Shown here piece after piece: positions 1-5,292 of a stretch of DNA of 7,572 nucleotides. The stretch comes from Hyphomicrobiales bacterium (GTDB lineage: Bacteria; Pseudomonadota; Alphaproteobacteria; Rhizobiales; JAUVMS01), in NCBI GenBank assembly GCA_030600135.1, contig JAUVMS010000155.1:1-7572 (forward strand), written 5' to 3'. Below the pieces are notes generated by a model. It saw nothing but the letters and a program-made list of their open reading frames with translations. It was not told the origin of the DNA and did not search any database. A program made the translations under genes and the position numbers. Numbering within the stretch: position 1 is the stretch's first letter; each line of letters opens with the position of its first letter.

Positions 1-138
1 ATCATCGACCAGATAGCCAACATGGCAGAGCGGCGTGGCGTCTAGGATCCGATAAATCGTCTCGCGATCATACGCTCCTCTCTCATGAAGCCGCTTGAGC
101 TGTGTGCGCTCGCTCGGCGCCTTAGAATCTTTCGACAT
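1..138 (-). CDS. Pyridoxamine 5'-phosphate oxidase-like (FMN split-barrel) protein, N-terminal part
   Basis: The first 46 codons of a gene that runs off the left edge. The ATG (136-138) has a good Shine-Dalgarno sequence, GGAGG on the minus strand at 144-148. The peptide starts MSKDSKAPSERTQLKRL and continues with the pattern RG-YDRETIYRILDA followed by CHVGYLVDD. This is the characteristic opening of the PPOX-like flavin-binding split-barrel family that includes NimA-type nitroimidazole resistance proteins (usually about 210-230 residues). Family members bind FMN, F420 or haem and reduce or oxidise small substrates; most are uncharacterised, and this one need not be a true PdxH. It is divergent from a MocR/PdxR-type regulator that binds pyridoxal phosphate. 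MocR regulators commonly control a divergent neighbour, so this gene is the likeliest target. The family call is fairly sure, the substrate unknown. Five-sixths of the gene lies outside the window. Confidence 0.8.
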   Translation of the reverse strand, partial: MSKDSKAPSERTQLKRLHERGAYDRETIYRILDATPLCHVGYLVDD

Positions 139-297
139 CCCAACCTCCAATCGTCTTTCCGACGGGAATAGTCTCAAATTGGACTTTCTGAAAGCGCCAA
201 TCTGCATATATATTCACAATACCAATTCGTTGTTTGCGCACTAGCGGCAGGCTAGCGGTTCGTGGGCAACGCAGAGGGCGCAGGCTCAACAAAAGGC
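139..297. promoter_or_regulatory. Divergent promoter/operator region between the PPOX-like gene and the MocR regulator
   Basis: No gene is seen here. CCAAT occurs on the plus strand at 147-151, 197-201 and 222-226, so the copies are exactly 50 and 25 bp apart; an inverted copy (ATTGG) lies at 178-182. The leftmost copy overlaps the ribosome binding site of the PPOX-like gene (GGAGG on the minus strand, 144-148). A perfect 5+1+5 palindrome, CTTTCTGAAAG, sits at 184-194. An AT-rich core at 206-214 (ATATATATT) could hold a -10 element for either direction, but I see no convincing -35 at the right spacing. MocR/PdxR proteins are known to bind direct repeats in such divergent spacers, so these repeats are candidate operators. 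That assignment is inference. Confidence 0.5.
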
Positions 298-354
298 ATG
301 CGCAACACGCCATTTGATGCCGCCCTACTGACGCTGGTAACGGGATCGCGCTGA
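298..354 (+). other. Out-of-frame N-terminal segment of the MocR regulator (possible frameshift)
   Basis: The ATG at 298 opens the peptide MRNTPFDAALLTLVTGSR, which ends at TGA 352-354. Its first 13 residues resemble the leader of MocR regulators that comes just before the first helix of the winged-helix domain. The remainder of the expected N-terminus is read one frame over: DRADAAPLYVQLYEQLREL is encoded at 344-400 in the frame of the main ORF. That frame is closed upstream by TAA at 338-340 and has no ATG, GTG or TTG before 398. Removing one G from GGG at 342-344 joins the two segments as LLTLVT-DRADAAPLY. An in-frame GTG at 262 is an alternative upstream start. Either the gene is frameshifted here or one base is wrong in the sequence. 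Confidence 0.55.
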
Positions 355-397
355 CGCGGCGCCGCTTTACGTTCAGCTCTATGAGCAACTGCGTGAA

Positions 398-1765
398 TTG
401 ATTCTGAGCGAGCGATTGGCCGCTGCTCAACGCCTGCCTGCGACGCGTACGCTTGCCGATGAACTGGGCGTTTCCAGGACCACGGTGGTCGCCGCCTACG
501 ATCAGCTTCGTAGCGAGGGTTACATCGACGCACGCCGTGGCTCCGGTGCCTTCGTCGCGAACGTGCCGCCGGACCATCTGTTGAGCGCCCGGTCAATTGC
601 AGCAAAACCGCTCCACCCATCCAAAAATGACCGCCAGACCGATCTGCGGCCACCCGAACACCGACCATTGCCGTTCTCACCCGGTGCGGTCGACCAGGAT
701 CTGTTTCCCACACAACTCTGGTCACGACTTCTTGATCGTGCCTGGCGACGGCACGGGTGCAACCTACTCAACCGATCCGATGCCCGCGGTCATGTTCCCT
801 TGCAACACGCCATTTCTGAGCACCTCAAGATTTGGCGCGCAATCGATTGTGACGCCGAACAGATTTTCGTTACCTCGGGCTCGGCCGAGGGTTTGCGGCT
901 TGTCCTGTCGTCGCTCCTCGACAAGCCCGACCGCGTATTTCTCGAAGACCCCGGCTATGACACGTTCCGCCGGGTTGTGGCCGATCAGCGTCACGAAGCC
1001 GTTTGCTGCCCGGTTGACGGCGAGGGCTTGGATATCGCCGAGGCGGAGCGGCGGACCCCGAACGCCCGCGCCGCAATCGTCACCGCATCGCGTCATTATC
1101 CGCTCGGTGTCACCATGTCGCTCGCCCGCCGCCTGGCGCTGCTCGATTGGGCCAAGCGGACCGGTGGCTGGATCATCGAAGACGATTATGACAGCGAGTA
1201 TCGCTATGCCGGTCGGCCGCTGGCGACCTTGATGAGTCTCGACGAGACGGAACGCGTTATCTATCTCGGCAGCTTTTCCAAGGTGCTGTTTCCGACTTTG
1301 CGGTTGGGCTATGTCGTCGCCCCCCAAGGCGCCGTCGATCTGTTCACGACGGCCCTCCGATCGATTGGCTCCTCGGCCTCCATGGTGGCACAGCCGGCGC
1401 TGACGGAATTCATCGAAAGCGGCGCTTTCGCCTCCCACATTCGCCGCATGCGCCGGGTCTATGGCAGGCGGTTGGTTGCCCTGCGCCAGGCGCTTGACAC
1501 TCATTGCCAGGGCCTACTGGAGCCGGCTGGAACCGATGGCGGCATGCACATCGTCGCCCGCCTGAGCGAGAAACTGGCGCGCGACACGAGTGACATCGAA
1601 CTGTCCAGGCGGGCCCACGCCGCCGGCCTTATAGCTCCGGCAATTTCGAGCCATGCGATCGAGCACCACGATGTGCAAGGGCTCGTGCTCGGCTTTGCCG
1701 CATTCCAAGAGTGCGAGCTCGCAAATGGCGTCAGATGCCTTGCCTCCGTGCTCACGAAACGCTAG
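398..1765 (+). CDS. MocR/PdxR-family transcriptional regulator (GntR winged helix plus aminotransferase-like domain)
   Basis: A DNA-binding regulator that uses pyridoxal phosphate as effector or cofactor. The winged helix includes RLPATRTLADELGVSRTTVV and the wing GYIDARRGSGAFVA (about 430-555). A linker leads to a type-I aminotransferase-fold domain (about 650-1750). Counting from the TTG at 398, the PLP residues are Lys295 in SFSK (Schiff base) and Asp262 and Tyr264 in EDDYDSEYRY. Asp and Lys lie 33 residues apart, as in GabR (Asp279/Lys312). LEDPGYDTFRR is another family hallmark. The 398 TTG is only the first start codon available in this frame: family resemblance extends upstream to about 344 (APLYVQLYEQLREL), where the frame is blocked at 338, so the full protein probably began at 298 in another frame. 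As given, helix 1 of the winged helix would be lost. Its divergent neighbour is PPOX-like, which suggests regulation related to vitamin B6 or flavin enzymes. Family certain; target inferred. Confidence 0.88.
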   Translation: MILSERLAAAQRLPATRTLADELGVSRTTVVAAYDQLRSEGYIDARRGSGAFVANVPPDHLLSARSIAAKPLHPSKNDRQTDLRPPEHRPLPFSPGAVDQDLFPTQLWSRLLDRAWRRHGCNLLNRSDARGHVPLQHAISEHLKIWRAIDCDAEQIFVTSGSAEGLRLVLSSLLDKPDRVFLEDPGYDTFRRVVADQRHEAVCCPVDGEGLDIAEAERRTPNARAAIVTASRHYPLGVTMSLARRLALLDWAKRTGGWIIEDDYDSEYRYAGRPLATLMSLDETERVIYLGSFSKVLFPTLRLGYVVAPQGAVDLFTTALRSIGSSASMVAQPALTEFIESGAFASHIRRMRRVYGRRLVALRQALDTHCQGLLEPAGTDGGMHIVARLSEKLARDTSDIELSRRAHAAGLIAPAISSHAIEHHDVQGLVLGFAAFQECELANGVRCLASVLTKR

Positions 1766-1811
1766 CAAGCCTGGTCTGGCCCACATCATCAGTTCCAACA
1801 AAGAGCATCCC

Positions 1812-2921
1812 ATGCCCACTTACGATCTCCTGCTTCTTCCCGGCGATGGCATCGGCCCGGAAGTCATGGCCGAGGCGAGCCGCGTCATCGAGTGGCTCAA
1901 TGCGCACGGCACAGCCACATTCAATACCGACAGCGACCTGGTGGGCGGCTCGGCCTATGACGAGCATGGCGAGGCCATTGCTGATGCCACTGTCGATAAA
2001 GCGCTGGCGGCCGACGCGGTTTTGCTCGGCGCCGTCGGGGGACCGAAATGGGATGGTGTCACATACGAGGCACGGCCCGAGGCGGGCCTCTTGCGATTGC
2101 GCAAGGATTTGCAGCTGTTCGCCAATTTGCGCCCGGCGATCTGTTATCCGGCATTGGCCGATGCCTCCTCGCTCAAGCGCGAGCATGTCGAGGGGCTCGA
2201 CATCATGATCGTGCGCGAGCTGACGGGAGGGGTTTATTTCGGCGAACCCAAAGAAATTACCGATCTGGGCAATGGCCAAAAGCGCGCCGTCGATACCCAG
2301 GTTTACGAGACATACGAGATTGAGCGCATCACCCGAGTCGCCTTTGACCTGGCGCGCAAGCGCGGCAACAAGGTCCACTCGGCCGACAAACGCAACGTCA
2401 TGAAATCGGGCGTGCTTTGGAACGAGGTGGTGACACGCGTCCACGCGGACGAATTTTCCGACGTCCAACTGGAGCACATCCTGGCCGACAACTGCGCCAT
2501 GCAACTGGTCCGCAATCCCAAGCAATTCGACGTCTTGGTGACCGATAATCTCTTCGGTGACATGCTATCGGACGAGGCGGCGATGCTGACGGGTTCGCTA
2601 GGCATGTTGCCGTCTGCCTCGCTCGGTGCAACCGATGAGAACGACAGGCGCAAGGCGCTCTACGAACCGGTGCATGGCTCGGCCCCCGATATTGCCGGGA
2701 GCGGCGTGGCCAATCCGATCGCCACAATCGCGAGCCTCGCAATGGCCTTGCGCTATTCCTTCGACATGGGCGCGGAGGCCGATCTCGTTGAAAACGCCAT
2801 TGCCGGCGTGCTGAACAAGGGCCTTAGAACCGGCGATCTCATGCAGGACGGCAGCCAGACAATCGGCACCACCGCCATGGGTGGCGCAATCATCGCCGAA
2901 ATGGAGGCGCTCTCAGCCTAG
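1812..2921 (+). CDS. leuB: 3-isopropylmalate dehydrogenase
   Basis: Catalyses the NAD-dependent oxidative decarboxylation of (2R,3S)-3-isopropylmalate to 2-oxoisocaproate, the third step specific to leucine synthesis, in the cytosol. The protein has 369 residues, a normal length. It opens PTYDLLLLPGDGIGPEV. The substrate-binding arginines fall in LLRLRKDL (Arg95, Arg97), NLRPA (Arg107) and VRELTGGVYFG (Arg135, with Tyr142). Lys193 is in SADKRNV. The metal-binding aspartates are Asp226 (LADN), Asp250 and Asp254 (GDMLSDEA), with the 24-residue gap and i/i+4 spacing of the Thermus enzyme (217/241/245). The nucleotide loop LYEPVHGSAPDIAG is intact. The frame is open back to 1653, but the family-conserved start is the ATG at 1812, with AAGAG six bases upstream. 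It lies 46 nt after the MocR stop, so read-through from that gene is possible. The alternative, a tartrate/D-malate dehydrogenase, is less likely given this full IPMDH pattern. Confidence 0.96.
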   Translation: MPTYDLLLLPGDGIGPEVMAEASRVIEWLNAHGTATFNTDSDLVGGSAYDEHGEAIADATVDKALAADAVLLGAVGGPKWDGVTYEARPEAGLLRLRKDLQLFANLRPAICYPALADASSLKREHVEGLDIMIVRELTGGVYFGEPKEITDLGNGQKRAVDTQVYETYEIERITRVAFDLARKRGNKVHSADKRNVMKSGVLWNEVVTRVHADEFSDVQLEHILADNCAMQLVRNPKQFDVLVTDNLFGDMLSDEAAMLTGSLGMLPSASLGATDENDRRKALYEPVHGSAPDIAGSGVANPIATIASLAMALRYSFDMGAEADLVENAIAGVLNKGLRTGDLMQDGSQTIGTTAMGGAIIAEMEALSA

Positions 2922-2969
2922 CCCGCGTGCCTCGCCATAGGGCTGCTACATTCGGTTGATCATGTGCCG

Positions 2970-2993
2970 GCCAGCCCCAACAAAGGGCTCGGC
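2970..2993 (+). terminator. Stable hairpin after leuB, possible transcription end
   Basis: GCCAGCCC (2970-2977) pairs with GGGCTcGGC (2985-2993) around a 7-nt loop (CAACAAA), with one bulged C at 2990. A weaker AGCCC/GGGCT pairing exists at 2920-2924 and 2940-2944. Neither is followed by a T-run, so this is not a textbook intrinsic terminator. It lies in the 122-nt gap between leuB and the next cluster and may mark the end of the leuB message or simply reduce read-through. Confidence 0.3.
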
Positions 2994-3043
2994 GCGCACC
3001 CCACGCGACGTCGGTTGGTGCAATACGCGAAAGGATTTGAGCG

Positions 3044-3703
3044 ATGAAGCAAGGCAGATTGTTTGCAGTGCTCTGTGTGGTCATTGCCGCCATCGGCACG
3101 AACGTCGATCGCGCGCCGGCAGCAGAAGAGGAAACCAAGCTCGATCCGGAACTCGAAGCCATCCTCAAAGAGGAAAAGGCTCATCGCAAGGCCTGCAAGG
3201 TCAAGATTTGCAGCATCCTTCGCAACAAGTCGCGCGAGGGCGACGATGTCGCCTGCAACGTCATCAAGACCTGGCCCAAGCCCGATCTCGACAAAATCGT
3301 CTCGAAGGCACGTGTCAGGTGGCCCTGGGGACATACGCGCTGCGTCGCTGACATCAAGGTCAAGCGCGCCATGCTCGTCGATGCCATGACCGAGCCGACC
3401 TACGAGGCCAAGTTCGACGAGCATCAGGTGAACTGCGAGATCGAGCGCAAGAAAAAGGGCGAGACCTACACCTTCAAAATCTCGGTCACCCCGACCGTCA
3501 CGTTTGAGAATGGCAAGGCCAAAAAGGCCGTCTTGAAATGGGGCGAACTCGATGCCCCGACAATTGCCAAAGGGGTCATCTGGCCGGCCACCGCGCTTGA
3601 CAACAAGCTCAATATTTTTGGCGGAGAAGTGGTCAACGTGATCAACACCTTCGCCGCCAAGAAGTGCGATGAGGTCAAGGACGAAATCGCGGCAAGTCAG
3701 TGA
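3044..3703 (+). CDS. Conserved secreted six-cysteine protein of unknown function
   Basis: A 219-residue protein that I do not recognise as a named family; it looks like uncharacterised proteins of Hyphomicrobiales. Residues 1-27 form a Sec-type signal peptide: MKQGRLF, a hydrophobic core around 7-18, and a probable cut after PAA at residue 27. The mature part begins with a charged helix (about 28-50). It holds exactly six cysteines: Cys51 and Cys56 (C-KVKI-C), Cys71, Cys100, Cys131 and Cys208, an even number that suits three disulfides in the periplasm. No transmembrane segment follows the signal peptide, and no catalytic motif or lipobox is visible. The second half is rich in Lys, Thr and Val with alternating polarity (TYTFKISVTPTVTF), suggesting beta strands. 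The ATG is supported by AAGGA eight bases upstream (3031-3035). Its TGA overlaps the start of the next gene (GTGA), so translation of the two is probably coupled. It is the first gene of the cluster; function unknown. Confidence 0.8.
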   Translation: MKQGRLFAVLCVVIAAIGTNVDRAPAAEEETKLDPELEAILKEEKAHRKACKVKICSILRNKSREGDDVACNVIKTWPKPDLDKIVSKARVRWPWGHTRCVADIKVKRAMLVDAMTEPTYEAKFDEHQVNCEIERKKKGETYTFKISVTPTVTFENGKAKKAVLKWGELDAPTIAKGVIWPATALDNKLNIFGGEVVNVINTFAAKKCDEVKDEIAASQ

Positions 3704-4128
3704 GCGAGCCCATGGCCGAGCCCAAGCCCGTCATAGAGGATGCCGTCGCCATCGTGCCCGTTCGCGACGTGCGAACAACGGTCGCCTTCTACCACGACGT
3801 TCTTGGCTTTGAGCGCCGCATGATCTCGGACGACGCGACCTTTGCCATTGTCGTCCATGGTGAGGCGGCAATTCACTTCGTTAGAGCCGGCGACGATGCG
3901 GCGCTCGAGGCCACGTCCAATCACATCTCTATTTATCTCTGGGTCCGCGCCTTGGATTCCTTGTACAACGCACTCGCGGTCAAGCTCGACCAACTTCCTG
4001 AAGGCCGCGTTCGCCGACCATTCGACCAAGCCTACGGCATGCGCGAGTTTCACGTGAAGGATCCTGACGGCTGTTTGCTGATGTACGGTGAGTCCATGGA
4101 GAACCAGTTGGCCGGCGATCAGAATTGA
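3700..4128 (+). CDS. VOC-superfamily (glyoxalase/bleomycin-resistance-like) protein
   Basis: A 142-residue single-module vicinal oxygen chelate protein. It starts a strand with DAVAIVPVRDV, followed by the helix TVAFYHDVLGF typical of the family. A central strand carries His75 (NHISIYLWV), and ALDSLYNAL forms the second-repeat helix. The C-terminal signature GMREFHVKDPDGCLLMYGE ends with Glu131, the position of a metal ligand in VOC enzymes. Members include glyoxalase I, extradiol dioxygenases, epimerases and antibiotic-binding proteins. This one most resembles the bleomycin/glyoxalase-like group, and no substrate can be deduced. The GTG start at 3700 shares GTGA with the preceding stop; an in-frame ATG at 3712 is the alternative and would lose four residues ahead of the conserved core. 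A cytosolic protein following a secreted one suggests a shared transcript rather than a physical complex. It is followed after 15 nt by the TPP enzyme genes. Confidence 0.87.
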   Translation: MSEPMAEPKPVIEDAVAIVPVRDVRTTVAFYHDVLGFERRMISDDATFAIVVHGEAAIHFVRAGDDAALEATSNHISIYLWVRALDSLYNALAVKLDQLPEGRVRRPFDQAYGMREFHVKDPDGCLLMYGESMENQLAGDQN

Positions 4129-4143
4129 TATGTAATAAGATAG

Positions 4144-4686
4144 ATGACTAAGCTTGGGCCGAGCGCAGAGATAGACTGGTCGAACGACGTGTTCCGCGAG
4201 ATGAAGGCGCGCGAGATCAGCCTTGTCGCGACCGTGCCGGATGGTGGCCTCACCCGCCTGCTCAACATGTGCGAGGACGATCACGCCACCCGCGTCGTCA
4301 CGCTGACGACCGAGCCCGAAGGCGTCGGCGTCTGCATCGGCGCTTGGCTGGGCGGAAAGAAATCATTACTCGCCATGCAGTCATCCGGCGTTGGCAATTG
4401 CATCAACGCGCTCGGCATGCCGGCGACGATGCGCGCGCCCTGCCTGATGCTGGTCGCCATGCGTGGGCAGTGGGGCGAGTTCAATCCCTGGCAGGTGCCC
4501 ATGGGTGGGGCAACGCGCCCGGCGCTCGAGGCTATCGGCGTCAGGTGCTTCGACGTCGACGCGCCCAATCGCATCGGCGAAACCTTTGCCGCTGCAGCTG
4601 ATCTCGCATTTCATGGCGGTTTCGCCACAGCCGTGCTCATTGGCCAACGAGCCATCGGCGCAAAGGGGTTCGGGCGAGATGATTGA
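4144..4686 (+). CDS. TPP-dependent decarboxylase, alpha (PYR-domain) subunit, sulfopyruvate/phosphonopyruvate decarboxylase type
   Basis: A 180-residue protein corresponding to the N-terminal pyrimidine-binding (PYR) domain of thiamine pyrophosphate enzymes. After the helix FREMKAREI and the strand SLVATVPDGGL comes TEPEGVGVCIGAWL, whose Glu59 (EG) matches the glutamate that activates TPP. AMQSSGVGNCINAL (77-90) matches the (Q/N)SGxGN segment of phosphonopyruvate decarboxylases, and WGEFNPWQVPMG follows. The size is close to ComD, the sulfopyruvate decarboxylase alpha subunit (about 170). Together with the next gene it totals 377 residues, like one-chain phosphonopyruvate decarboxylases (about 380). 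In such enzymes the PYR domain of one chain and the PP domain of another form the active site. The ATG has only a weak ribosome site (TAAGATAG). The stop overlaps the next start by 8 nt, which fits 1:1 synthesis. No phosphonate or sulfonate gene is nearby, so the 2-oxo acid substrate is open. Confidence 0.85.
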   Translation: MTKLGPSAEIDWSNDVFREMKAREISLVATVPDGGLTRLLNMCEDDHATRVVTLTTEPEGVGVCIGAWLGGKKSLLAMQSSGVGNCINALGMPATMRAPCLMLVAMRGQWGEFNPWQVPMGGATRPALEAIGVRCFDVDAPNRIGETFAAAADLAFHGGFATAVLIGQRAIGAKGFGRDD

Positions 4687-5272
4687 CAGCCTCGAGAGGC
4701 GCCCACTGGTGGCTGAGGTGCTTGGCGAGCGGGGCGACGCGCTGGTGGTGGCGGGTCTCGGCAGCCCCACCTGGGATCTGTTTGCCGCCGGCGACCGGCC
4801 GGAAAACCTTTATACCTGGGGCGGCATGGGGCTCGCGCTGCCGACTGCATTGGGTCTGGCGCTGGCCGTGCCGGAGCGCCGTGTGCTCTGCATCACCGGC
4901 GACGGTGAAATAATGATGGGCATCGGCAGCCTGGCGGTGGTCGCCAATCAGGCCCCTGAAAACCTGGCAATCCTGGTGCTGGACAACGAGAGCTTCGGCG
5001 AGACCGGGCAGCAAAGGGGCTTGACGGCGGGCCCGACGGACATCGCCGCGATCGCCGCAGGCGCGGGGATTTCCGCAACCATGACAGTCCGCGCAGGGAA
5101 CCAGGTAGCTGATTTGGCGCAATTTCTTTTTGCAGCGGTCGGGCCAAGGCTCGCCGTCGCCAAGATCGCGCTGACCGAGGAGCCTTGGGCACTGCCGGAA
5201 AAGGACGGTGCGACCATTGCGCGGCGTTTCCGCGAGGCCATCATGGGCGCCCCACGAACGACGGACCGCTAG
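4679..5272 (+). CDS. TPP-dependent decarboxylase, beta (PP-domain) subunit, sulfopyruvate/phosphonopyruvate decarboxylase type
   Basis: A 197-residue protein forming the pyrophosphate-binding (PP) half of the enzyme. LVVAGLGSPTWDLF (22-35) and WGGMGLALPTALGLALA (47-63) line the cofactor pocket. The canonical TPP/Mg motif runs from GDGE (74-77) to LDNES (Asn103). FGETGQQ (106-112) corresponds to the TGxQ segment after the motif in ComE and phosphonopyruvate decarboxylases. ComE is about 190 residues, so the length fits. The frame is open back to 4463, but the ATG at 4679 gives the usual N-terminus, has AAAGGGG ten bases upstream (4662-4668), and overlaps the alpha stop by 8 nt. The likely complex is an alpha/beta heterooligomer decarboxylating a 2-oxo acid to an aldehyde; sulfopyruvate or phosphonopyruvate are only the named precedents. 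Acetolactate synthase is unlikely because there is no FAD/central domain. Confidence 0.87.
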   Translation: MIDSLERRPLVAEVLGERGDALVVAGLGSPTWDLFAAGDRPENLYTWGGMGLALPTALGLALAVPERRVLCITGDGEIMMGIGSLAVVANQAPENLAILVLDNESFGETGQQRGLTAGPTDIAAIAAGAGISATMTVRAGNQVADLAQFLFAAVGPRLAVAKIALTEEPWALPEKDGATIARRFREAIMGAPRTTDR

Positions 5273-5278
5273 CTCATT

Positions 5279-5283
5279 GGGAG
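5279..5283 (+). promoter_or_regulatory. Shine-Dalgarno site that decides the amidase TTG start
   Basis: GGGAG lies seven bases after the preceding stop and nine bases before TTG 5293. No ATG or GTG in the amidase frame lies between the stop at 5270-5272 and the conserved N-terminus, so this site supports initiation at TTG. Confidence 0.55.
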
Positions 5284-5292
5284 ACGCCCGGC

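Noticed and set aside
302..815. A 14-bp exact direct repeat, GCAACACGCCATTT, at 302-315 and 802-815, exactly 500 bp apart
   Set aside because: Both copies lie in MocR coding sequence in different contexts with no flanking similarity. About 0.1 such 14-mer pairs are expected by chance in a window of this size, so it is probably coincidence rather than a duplication or attachment site.
1653..1811. Upstream extension of the leuB frame into the MocR gene
   Set aside because: The peptide is an out-of-frame reading of the MocR C-terminus; the conserved LeuB N-terminus starts at 1812.
1752..2525. Long minus-strand open frame (257 codons) opposite leuB
   Set aside because: It is antisense to a well-conserved enzyme and has no family-like motif. 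Such frames are common in GC-rich codon-biased DNA.
3697..4284. Minus-strand open frame of 195 codons over the VOC gene
   Set aside because: It mirrors the coding frame of the VOC gene and the start of the TPP alpha gene, and its translation shows no recognisable domain.
5185..5292. Upstream extension of the amidase frame to a TTG at 5185
   Set aside because: The extra 36 residues overlap the TPP beta gene, do not resemble an amidase N-terminus, and the TTG at 5293 has the better ribosome site.
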